From Plasmopara viticola (lineage: Eukaryota > Oomycota > Peronosporomycetes > Peronosporales > Peronosporaceae), in assembly GCA_001695595.3 (NCBI GenBank), contig MBPM02000081.1, positions 285,359 to 349,358 of the forward strand: 64,000 nt of DNA. Direction: 5' to 3'. Position 1 is the stretch's first letter, and each line of letters begins with the position of its first letter. The translations under genes were made by a program, and so were the position numbers. The notes under the pieces were generated by a model that ran no database searches, was not told where the DNA came from, and worked only from the letters and a program-made list of their open reading frames with translations. Of this stretch, positions 34,706-44,379 are shown in pieces.

Positions 34706-37057
34706 TTAATTCAAAAGCTCCAATATATAATGACGACGGTTACGTTTCGAGATTAAGGCCTCGACTAAACCTTCATTGCTGTGGCAAAATCATAGAACAA
34801 GTCGTACATGATCATCAACTTCAGAATGTAGGCCTCCTCCAAATTCATTCTACTAGCAGTCACTGCATACTTTCCAACCCCCAGTAATTTTGCCAAATCT
34901 GGCTCCAGCAATTGCTTTGCATCTTCTGGTTTCTGCAATTTTGCCAAACTCTCGAGTGATCGATAAACATTCCCGGCATTCGGACTTAAGTTATCTTGCC
35001 ATTCATGTAGGCGAAACATTGTAACCGTCGCTTGCAGATACTGGTGAGGTGGCAGGTTTGTGGCCTCAACAAATGCCTCGTGGACCTTTCCATCTTCCTC
35101 ACTTACCTTATCGATAACACGCATGTGCACCCTCCACTCATCGAAAACGCTTTGATGGTATAACATCGCGGGATGAGCCTTTTTTCTACGCAAATGCAAA
35201 GGATCCTCGATTGAATGCAAATCCGCTTCGTCAGGAACTTTGTTTAGGTCGAATTTCAATACCTTATTAGCAATCAGTTAATTGCTGAGTCGACGAAGAG
35301 TCTGGAATTTCGGGATGGTAGTTGTGCTGCGTTAGGTACCTAACTGCATTTTCTATAGTGACAGTCGGCTCTCTTTTTTCCTCTGGCTACTTGCCAATAC
35401 AAATGGCGCATTGCTTCCCACCACCACCAAAGATTTTTCTGGAGTTGGTGGAGCATGCACTTCTTCTCCATCCACATTGTCAAGTGTTGGGTCAATACGC
35501 TGGCGCTGTTTGTCTTTGATCTCCACCTCGTCAAGATGTTTTTTCATGTCAATCTTCAACGCCTTCTGAGCGATCCTGTGCTTTTCACGTCGACTGCCAG
35601 AAGCAACGGCGCTAGTTGTACAAAAGCCGGGCAGCGGAAGCCGGTTGCCGTGCTGCGTTGTTTTCATAGGTCTTACAGCATCATTGGCAGTGACAATCGG
35701 CTCGTCTCTTCACGGTCTTTTTGCCAATGCGAATGGCGCATTGTTCGCCACTGGCCCCAAAAAATTTTCTGCATTCGGCGTCGATCCAGTGCGTTTCACG
35801 TCGACTACCAGAAGCGGCGGCGCTAATTGCAGAAAAGCCGGGCAGCGCAAGCCGGTTGCCGTGCTGCGTTGTTTTTAAAGTCTTACAGCATTATTGACAG
35901 TGACAATGGTCTCGTCTCTTTCCGATCTGTTACCAATGCGAATGGTGCATTGTGTGCCACTGGCCCCGAATTTTTATCTGCAATCGGCGTAACATACAGT
36001 TCTTTTTAATTCAAATTCTTAAGCGTCGGGTGAATGCGTGGACGCTTGCTGTTTTTGATCATCAACTCGCCAGGGCATTTGTCCGTGCCGATCTTTATCG
36101 CCTTTTGGACAACCGGCTGCTTGTTACGTCGACCATTAGGAGCAGCGGCGAGAATCGGGAAAGAGACTGAAGATGCACGTCGGTAGTCGCGCTGCGTTGT
36201 AGTTCTATCATTTTTGATCGTGACAATCGGCTCACTTCTTCCCAGTTTAGTTGCCCATACAAATGGTATATTGTTTGCCACCGGCGCCAGAGATTCTTTT
36301 AAATTTGGCCGAGCATGCAATTCTCGTCCATCCATATTATTAAGCATCGGGTTGGTGCGCTGGCGTTTGCTGTTTCTGATTTTCACCTCTTCAGGTTGTT
36401 TTATCAAGCCGAACTCTAACGCCTTCTGAGTGATCAACTGCTTAGTAAATTGGCCATCAGGAGCAACGGCGCTGGTCGAAGGAAAGCCTAAAGATTCAGG
36501 TCGGTAGTCATGCTGCGTTATAGGTCTTCCAGCATTATTGACAGTGTTCATCGGCTTTTCTCTCTCCAGTCTTTTTGCCGATACGAACGGCACGTCGTTG
36601 GCCACTGTCACCACAGCATTTTTTTGGATTCGGAAAAGCATGCAGCAGTGCTTGTCCATACACATTAATAGGCCTTGGTTTGATGGGCTGGTGCTTGCTA
36701 TTGATGATATTCAACGTAGGATCGAATTGCTTATAGTTTGTCATTGCCTCTGCTGCTTTCGTCTTGATTTACATAACATCAGCTGCCCTTGTGATGGTCT
36801 GATCTATTCCTTTTACGATTGTTTTTCTTCGAAAAACGATTCAACATGCGGTCTTCACCGCCCGCGTGGGCCGCCAATTTGTTCTGTAGGTCACGACTTC
36901 TTCGAAGAACTCGCTTCGGCAGCATCTTGTTAACGGTGCCACCAGACGTCACCGAATCATTGTTAGGTACTTTTTCAGGCTCGGTCTGGTCAAATTCAGC
37001 AGCCGAACAGCTGGCCGCAATAAGTAGCGCGATAGCTTCGTAGTATGCGCCGCGCAT
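34706..37057 (-). pseudogene. Type B RxLR effector B4, disrupted
   Basis: Minus-strand homologue of B2 from the ATG at 37055-37057 to the expected stop at 34706-34708. Signal peptide, RVLRRS and GGEDR are intact, but a frameshift at about codon 80 ends the first frame after 92 residues. Later frames (36006-36665, 35353-35667, 34765-35259) cover repeats and the C-terminal domain. A piece of repeat sequence is duplicated near 35.77-35.88 kb (two runs ending AAAAGCCGGGCAGCG), an added fragment absent from B2. Mirror partner of B1: both have RVLRRS, both have copia in S1 upstream and both have the same promoter-flank deletion. Confidence 0.88.
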
Positions 37058-37155
37058 AGGAAGGGACGGGGGGGAAGCCTTCCAAAGATTTCGTGACAAA
37101 TTTGGTAAGTAAGTAAATATTAACAGAACTGATTGGTGGCCAAAAAGGCAGTGTA
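37058..37155 (-). promoter_or_regulatory. Residual 5' flank of B4
   Basis: 98 bases up to copia-2, matching the B1 flank 6867-6964, including the shared deletion (ACTGATTGGTGGCC). The last five bases, GTGTA, are the target duplication of copia-2. Confidence 0.5.
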
Positions 37156-37404
37156 TGTTGAAGATACAGGATAAGGTATGAATGCGCGAGCGTATCTATC
37201 TTGTGTAGGCGCGTATGGACCGACGCAACTTGTATAGGTGCGTGTGAATAGACGCTATATTGTATAGGCGCCTTTTGGATAGACGTATAGAAGCTAAGAG
37301 AAGCTTCAAGAGGCTTAGAGGAAACATAGGGAGAGAAGCGAACATAGGACCTAATATATTCGCTTTCAATTCTGTCTTCTACTGGAGACCTGCAGCAAAC
37401 AACA
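37156..37404 (+). repeat. 5' LTR of copia-2
   Basis: 249 bp, beginning TGTTGAAGATAC and ending CAAACAACA. It lacks about 16 bp present in the 3' LTR, exactly as in copia-1. Confidence 0.92.
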
Positions 37405-37415
37405 GGTTATGAGCC
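37405..37415 (+). other. copia-2 primer-binding site overlapping the ancestral gag ATG
   Basis: GGTTATGAGCC follows the LTR directly and is complementary to the initiator methionine tRNA anticodon arm (GGCTCATAACC). The ATG at 37409-37411 lies inside it. Copia-1 has one more C, which puts this start codon in frame with gag; the loss of that C here shifts the frame. Confidence 0.7.
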
Positions 37416-38700
37416 AACGACTTGACCAGACGACACGCCAAGCGCACCGACTCCAGTTAGCTTCGACTCCGGCCGCGAAAGGGCCGAAGCATCTCCAGTG
37501 GTCGTAGAAGGGACGTCGGCAGCTCGCGAAAGAGGCGACGACGTATCGGCAAGAATTCTGGCCACCCTCGTGGACCTCCAAGCGCGGATGGCGCAGATTG
37601 AGGCGCCCCAAGTCAAGAGGGATGAGGATGAGCGTATCCTCGGTGCAATTGAGTCCGGAATGTTCCACTCTGCGCTTGGAAATGGGCGCGGCGGTGGACC
37701 AATGCGTATCGACGCATTAGGCAATTCGCAGGTACGCCACAGGAACGGCCAGGGTCGTGAGCACGTACAGCAAGTGCACGGAGGAAGAAGACCGGATGTT
37801 CCGCCAGAATGGCGCGGCCTTCATGGCGAAGTACCGCAGCAAGCGCAATTTCGTGCAGCTGACTACGCAGCGGCTCATGACTACGCAAGACGTATAGAGC
37901 CGGGCGTACAGCATGCGATGCGTGTACCGGATGAACGGCAGCGCAGATTGACTATTCGCAAGTTCGACGGATCGGAGCTGTATCGGGGATTTAGGCTCTG
38001 GACTGAGGGCGAACATTTATGCGCCAGATACAGTATGCTCAAGCAGCGTGTGGTTTTGACTGGTCGGAAGACGTAAAGACCGACCTGCTGGGCCACTACT
38101 TACGTGGTGCAGCCGAAAGGTACTACAACAAGCAGGTCGAGACTTGGTGGCGCCAGACACTGACTCTTGATCATGTCATGGAGCGACTACATCAGACGTT
38201 CAAGACGAAAATTACCGCATCACAGTCGATGAGATTGTTCACGGCGAAGAAAGACCCCAAGAAATCCTGGCCCGAGCATATTTTGTAGTTGGTAGCAGTA
38301 AATGACGCATGTGGAGGTGCTAACGCACAAGTACTTGACAACATCGTTCATTACGCGTCGAGTGACCTGCACACAGTACTCATGGCGAAGTATGATGTAA
38401 GGCGTCTTGACTTTCTTACCCAAGCTGAAGAGCTCGCACACTTTGCACAGTGTGTTGAGGTTGAAACTCGAGGCCCTGCTTCGTTTGGAAAGGATGTTAT
38501 TGCTAACATCACTAAGAGCAAGCCACGAAGTGAGACGCGAACATGCTTTGGTTGTGGCAAGTTGGAGCATATTTTGGCATTTCGCCCCAGCGCGAAGAAG
38601 ATTAAGACCAAAGGCGCAAAGGGCGATTGGAAGAAGGATAAAAAGCCGAATAATGTGGTCAACTACACTCTGTGTGTACAAGATGTCAGCACAAAGGAGA
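37409..38700 (+). pseudogene. copia-2 gag
   Basis: After the ATG inside the primer-binding site a lost C shifts the frame; gag continues in 37498-38076, then 38019-38288 and 38289-38843, with a TAG at 38286-38288. The region with [19 protein letters not shown] and the capsid-like segment match copia-1. The zinc knuckle reads CFGCGKLEHILAFR, so the last cysteine is lost. Confidence 0.86.
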
Positions 38701-38860
38701 AGATCTGGATATTGGATAGCGGATCAAGCCGGCATCTCGTGAACGATGCAGAACTGCTCGAAGATGCTTCGGAGTGCGACGACAAATGCTTGGTAGCAGT
38801 CGGCAAAACTCTCCAGCTATCGATTTTGTTTTCGTTCGCATAACAGATGTCCACTACGCG
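38701..38860 (+). pseudogene. copia-2 protease fragment
   Basis: [14 protein letters not shown] keeps the catalytic aspartate (38715-38717). About 45 bp present in copia-1 are missing downstream, after the ACTCTCCAGCTAT sequence, and the frame then runs into the embedded filler. Confidence 0.85.
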
Positions 38861-39550
38861 CACAAAGCTATTCGCTGGGACGTGTAAGTTCTTGTCAGCA
38901 ACTCTACTTTGATGTTGTTCTTGTCGCCACCTCCGTATGAGTTTATTAGCCGTGAGCTTCTCATGGATGATCACTATACGGTGAGCACTTCAGTCATAGA
39001 GAAGGCCACGCACATCAACCAGCAATTTTTTTAATTCGAGCGCAGGTAGAAACTTTTTAAGGGTGAGCGCCATTAACGACTGCAAAACACGTCGAGGGCA
39101 AGAAAGCCAAGACTGTGTCAGAGCCGTGTGGGATAGCACTCAGTCGAACGTTAATTTTATCAAAAAGATGCATAGGATGCAAAGTGTTTGCTGCCGCGCG
39201 ATTCTTGGCCTTTTAGCACAAGATGTATCACTCTTGAATATCAATAATATTGCCACATCCGACAGATACCCTTCCGATACTATCACCGTATAGATAATGC
39301 GATATTTAAGAAATATTTAAAGTCCATGTGGAGACCATACATTTTTTTTTAATATATTAATAGCTCTTTTCACAGAGCATCTAGGGCTAGAGCTTAAGTG
39401 TTATCTTGCCCGATGTTGTCACTTTCGAAATCAGAAAGGCAAAACATTCGATTGCAATTGATAGCTTAAAGGTTGGAATCAAACCAGCGTGACACTGGGC
39501 TTACGCACGCACACTACATGTTACCATTCATTTTTCTACTATCCACGGCG
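38861..39550 (+). other. Embedded S1 and B-flank filler inside copia-2
   Basis: Copia-1 is continuous here (CTACGCGCCAATG). In copia-2 about 690 bp intervene that match 18933-19285 fused to 19594-19940, that is, S1 and the upstream flank of B2, with an internal deletion joined at GGCC. The outer junctions share only CG. This is not a transposon insertion: it has no duplication or terminal repeats. Confidence 0.85.
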
Positions 39551-40784
39551 CCAATGTTAGCTCGCAACATATTGTCGTATGGAAAGCTGGAGCACAAAGG
39601 GTGCGGCCTAGTGTACGAAGACGGTCAGCGAACGATCCGATCTCTTAGCACGGGTGGAGTCATATTGGATGTAGCAATGCACAATAACGTGCTCATTGTT
39701 GAGACACAAGGCAGAGACGTTAGCGCTGGTGAGGTTGGTGCTATCATGACCGTGACTACAAAATAGAAGGATCACGAAGAAGAAGATTGTGTTAAGCGGG
39801 GATCACTTATGCACTTCCGTCGGCGTTTTGGTCATCTCTCGTGTGACACAATCGAGCGGATGGCACGCGAGCCGGGATCTGGTATTGTGCTTACGGACCA
39901 TCAGCGCATGGTGTGCATCACGTGTGCGCAAAAAAAGCAAACCAAGAACTCGCAATCAAAGGAGGATACGGGTATGCACTCTCCGATAGATCGCATTGGT
40001 GGTGTCATCTGCTCGGATCTCAAGGGCCGCTGACGCCAAAAGACCGACTGGGAAAACGATACCTCATCGACTTCATTGATCACAAAAGCAATTACTGTCC
40101 AGTCTTTCTCGCGCGTACCAAGGATGAAGCGGCAAAGAAGTTCAAGCACTTCTTGATATTCTTTGAGAAGCGTTTCGACTGCCGCGTCCACGTTTTACGA
40201 ACTGACGGTGGAGGCGAATACCGGAATGTCGATCTATTTTGTAAGTCTGTCGGCGTTTCATGACAAGTGAGCGAGGCCAGGAACCAAGCATCAAACGGAA
40301 AAGCTGAAAGCATGCATCGGACAGTGCTAAACATGGCACGATCCATGATATTCGCAAGCAAGCTTCCGCTGTCCTTCTGGGGAGATGCGGTTGAGTATTC
40401 GGCGTACATTCTGAACAGAAGTCCCTAATCCGCGAACGCTAATAATGCGTTCCCAATCGAAGTACTTACAAAGCAAGTGCCTGATCTTCGCGAGATCGTT
40501 GCGTTTGGTTCGATGTGCACGGGGTATCGCGACCCGAGGAAGAACTCGCTTGCACATCGGGCACAGGTTGGAACTATTGTGGGCCGCAGCGATATAACCA
40601 AGGGTTATCGCGTATATTTGCGGAAGGCCAAGGTCGTAATCGTGACACAACATGTCAAAAATATCGAGGAACCAATCAACAAGACGATCAAGCAGCAGCA
40701 GCATAGTCACGGCACTAAAGAGGATACATCGCTGAGTCGAGATGCCGCTGACAAAAAGAGATCACGGCAATTCAGAAGCCGTGG
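39551..40784 (+). pseudogene. copia-2 integrase
   Basis: The HHCC region ([20 protein letters not shown]) is followed by the same frameshift after SDLKGR that copia-1 has. The next frame (39913-40263) gives DRLGKRYLIDFIDHKSN and LRTDGGGEY, the catalytic aspartate regions, and the ASNGKAESMHRTVLNMA stretch with the catalytic glutamate region lies near 40290. Multiple stops follow. Confidence 0.86.
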
Positions 40785-41827
40785 ATGCGTGCACCGCATG
40801 TCACGCGTGGGGTGACAAGGCGCGCGGCACAAGACATAAGTCAGCGTGCGGATACTATTGGGACTGTTGTGCAAGTTTATGAACCAGATCCAAGAACTTA
40901 CGCTGAAGCAATGCGCAGCCCAAAGGCTGCAGAATGGAGACAAGCAGTGCTTGAGGAAATTTCGGCGCTTGAAGATAACAGCGTCTGGAATGTGATTAGG
41001 AGACCGGCTGGAGCTAACATGCTGCACAGCAAATGGGTCTTCAAGACTAAGACCGATGCGAACGGGGCAGAGGAGTGTCTTAAAGCACGATTGGTCGCGA
41101 GTGGGAATGAACAAGTCTTCGGCATTGATTACAAGCTTACCTTTGCCGCCGTCACGGACATGTCCACAGTAAAGGTAATTTAGGACTCTCGGCGACGTGG
41201 GGTGTGCCGGCAAAACATGGTGACATCCCAAACGCCTATGTCAAGGCCAAAAAGGAGGGGCACCTTGAAATTCTACTGCACGTACCAAGTGGAATGAGAA
41301 TCAAAGAGCAGCTCAAGGCGCTTCGAGTGGGCAATACGAGCGAGGTTGCACTACAGCTAACGAAGAGCCTGTACCAATTGAAGCAGGCGGGACGATTGTG
41401 GAACCAGCTATTACACGCAAAGCTTACAGAAGCAGGTTTAAAGCAGTGTTTTAGCGACATGTGCCTATATTTCAATCGCGACACAGAAGAAGTGATAGTG
41501 GTGGGTATTTACGTCGACGACCTTCTTGTCACAGCAACAAGAGCATCAGCAGTGGATGATTTTTTCGTCGCGATGGCATCGCTATCGATCAAGAACATTG
41601 GACCGCTAACGAAGTTCCTTGAAGTACGAGTTACAGCGATCAACGTGCATACTTATGCACTAGGTCAGGAGAAGGCCATAGGCGCGTTGTTGCGAGAGCA
41701 CGGTATGGAATTGGCAAACTCAACGCGAACGCCTATAGGCGAAGACTGCTATGATGAATGCGCGCCAGGCAATGTGCTGCCACAGGGAGGCGCAGAGTTA
41801 GGTAAGCCAACTATTCGTTCGTTTTAG
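40785..41827 (+). pseudogene. copia-2 reverse transcriptase
   Basis: Frames 40785-41183 and 41204-41827 cover the RVT_2 domain. NSVWNVI, SKWVFKTKTDANG, GDIPNAYVKA and the active site YVDD at 41510-41521 are intact. A stop near 41180 separates the two frames and another at 41825-41827 ends the second. This is the better preserved polymerase of the pair. Confidence 0.88.
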
Positions 41828-41860
41828 TTTTTTCGTCGGAAGTTTGCTCTGGGTTGCGAA

Positions 41861-42483
41861 ATGTACGCGGCCAGACATCACATCGCAGTATATAAGGCGA
41901 CGCGTCAAACTTACGCGCCACACGTGCGAGACTGGAAGCTAGCGAAGAGGATTGCTAGCTATCTAAGTGGAAGCAAAATGATGAAGCTTGAGATGCGCGC
42001 TAACAATATGCGCGAGAAGGTATTCACTCTAAAGTCATACAGCGATGCTGACTTCGCTGCCGATAAGGGGGACAGAAAGTCTCTAACAGGACACATGGTT
42101 TTTTTTATGAGATGCCTGTGAGCTGGTCTGCAAAGAAACAAGGAGGAGTCTCATCATCTACGATGGAGGCCGAGTTTGTTGCAGCTTCCGAGTCAGCCCG
42201 CGAACTCCTTGGGATATGAGAGATGGTGAAAGAGGTAGGACTTACGCCAGCTCTGCCCATGCAAATGCATGTTGATAACCAGGCACTTATTCGTCAGCTC
42301 GAAGGCGAGACCTCATCTCTAAAGTCGGAACACATCGACGTGCGATTTAAGTTCATCAAGGAAATTACCCGTCGCAGAATCGTGGAACCGCGTTATGTAC
42401 GGTTGGAGCTCATGATCGCGGACCTGCTTACAAAACCAGTGGACCAGCACAAGCTGTCAAAGCTCCGTGGCCTAGTAGGGTAA
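41861..42483 (+). pseudogene. copia-2 RNase H
   Basis: Frames 41861-42121 and 42223-42483, with intervening sequence coding SWSAKKQGGVSSSTMEAEF, match the copia-1 RNase H. A TGA near 42217-42219 and a frameshift near 42110 break it. It ends with LTKPVDQHKLSKLRGL shortly before the polypurine tract. Confidence 0.86.
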
Positions 42484-42523
42484 AAACTAGACGCAGACAA
42501 GTCGATACGACCGCGAGGAGGAG

Positions 42524-42788
42524 TGTTGAAGATACAGGATAAGGTATAGGTTGCGCGAGCGTATCTATCATGTGTAAGCACGTATGGACAGACGCAACTT
42601 GTATAGGTGCGTGTGGATAGACGCTATATTGTATAGGCGCGTTTGGATAGACGTATAGAAGCTAAGAGAAGCTTCGAGAAGCCTCTAGAAGGATAGGCTT
42701 AAAGGTAGCATAGGGAGAGAACCGAACTAAGGATCTAATATATTCGCTTTCAATTTTGCCTTCTACTGGAGACATGCAGCAAACAACA
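42524..42788 (+). repeat. 3' LTR of copia-2
   Basis: 265 bp, preceded by the polypurine tract GCGAGGAGGAG at 42513-42523. The long LTR form, as in the 3' LTR of copia-1. Confidence 0.92.
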
Positions 42789-44010
42789 GTGTAGACGGTT
42801 GCAAGTCGGTCAGGTCATTCCCGAAGATCGAGTTAACCTTCAAGAAGGGTTCTTCGGCCTCCAAGGCTCCTCCACCTGTTGCGCCTCATCATTTACTTAT
42901 ACTAAACACTGACGAGGCGGAAGCCTAGACGTAGTCCACCCCCTCTCTTGTCCTACCAGCAGGCGCATTTGAATGTGGGCAGCCAGTACTGCAAACAATA
43001 ATTCTTACAGTAAGATGTATGCCACAGCCATTCCAAAACGAGTCTTCGCTCACATGGGATAAAGGATACGTTACATTCGCTACTTCTTGGCTTATGAATC
43101 GCGCGGCAGCAAACACTTTGCATCCTATATATTTTTTTGATAAAATTAACGTTTAACTAAGTGCTATCCCACACGGCTCTGACACAGTCTTGGCATTCTT
43201 GCCCTCGACGGGTTTTGCAGTCGTTTATGGCGCTCACCCTCAAAAGGTTTCCACCTGCGACTCGAATGAAAAGTTGCCGGTTGATGTGCGTGGCCTTCTC
43301 TATGAATGAAGTGCTCACCGTATAGTGCTCATCCTTGAGAAGCTCACGACTAACGAACTCATACGGAGGTGGCGACAAGAGCAACATCGAAGTAGAGATG
43401 CTGACAAGAACTTACACGTCCCAGCGAATAGCTTTGTGGCATTACGTGAATGCAGGAGTACTTAACGAGGCGGCATTAGCACTGAGAACAACGATAGATG
43501 ATGTACACTACTTCTCAATGGAGTTGCAAGCCTTCTTATTGTGGTCCTTCGGCGCCATCTAATAGCTTGCGCCCATTTTTCAAAGGTTTTTACCTGTAGC
43601 ATCACTATTGCAGCCTTATCTTCAGCAACACAACAGCGCGCGTAATGGCGTAAATATATAAACTCAAGCGCTCCGTGCTGTTTGTAAAAGTTGATCAACT
43701 GGTTTATTTCTTTAAGCGTTGGCTTCTATGACCAATCATAAGATACTGGCAGAGTAACTTAGCGCTAGAACGAGTGAACGCGAGAATGAGTGACCGATGC
43801 GGTCAAGGACAATACGCTTTCAAATACATAACACACGTCAAAAGACTACATTTAGGTGACTGGCAGTGCTTTGACGAGGGAGACCGTGACGTACTTGCTC
43901 TTGCAGTGCTCTAGCAAATAACGCTTTTGTATCATACAAAATAATTTGTGGAATTCTGTCGAGCATTCAGAAAGTTTCGTTTTTTTTAGGTCGGGGAATC
44001 AAATTGTTTA
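42789..44010 (-). repeat. Spacer S1, copy 4, truncated
   Basis: Inverted S1 from the copia-2 target duplication to about 44010. It should lead into a type A gene (the mirror of A1) but instead joins B5 in mid gene, so a type A gene and its flanks are deleted at this breakpoint. The sequence near the junction, 43915-44010, is rearranged relative to other S1 copies. Confidence 0.7.
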
Positions 44011-44379
44011 TGATATTCAACGTAGGATCCAATTGCTTATAGTTTGTCATTGCCTCTGCAGCTTTCGCAATCACATCGTCTCGATTTGTTTCATCACATT
44101 AGCCGGTTTTGTGATGTTCTGATCTATTCCTTCTAAGAGATTGTTTTCGTTCGAAAAACGGTTCATCATGCGGTCTTCACCGCCCGCGTGGACCGCCCAT
44201 TTTTTCTTCAGGTCACGACTTCCTCGAAGAACTCGCTTCGGCAGCATCTTGTTAACGGTGCCACCAGACGTCACAAAATCATTGTTAGGCACTTTTTCAG
44301 GCTCGGTCTGGTCAAATTCAGCAGCCGAACAGCTGGCCGCAATGAGTAGCGCGATAGCTACGTAGTATGCGCCGCGCAT
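44011..44379 (-). pseudogene. Type B RxLR effector B5, 5' fragment
   Basis: Start at 44377-44379; signal peptide, RVLRGS and GGEDR are intact. A frameshift at the DNA equivalent of residue 98 (TTTCATCACATTAGCC lacks bases present in B2) ends an open frame of 102 residues at 44071. Homology stops at about 44011, at about codon 125, where the gene is fused to S1. If transcribed it would give a leader-only secreted peptide. Confidence 0.85.

Larger units (their letters stand above)
37156..42788 (+). mobile_element. Ty1/copia LTR retrotransposon copia-2 (full length plus filler, dead)
   Basis: A 5633-bp element in plus orientation with GTGTA duplications at 37151-37155 and 42789-42793. It is the same family as copia-1, at the same place in the module and in mirror orientation. 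It is longer than copia-1 mainly because about 690 bp of S1 and B-flank sequence is embedded between protease and integrase (38861-39550). Polyprotein frames are broken in every region, though several active-site motifs lost in copia-1 survive here (DSGSS, YVDD). Confidence 0.95.
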
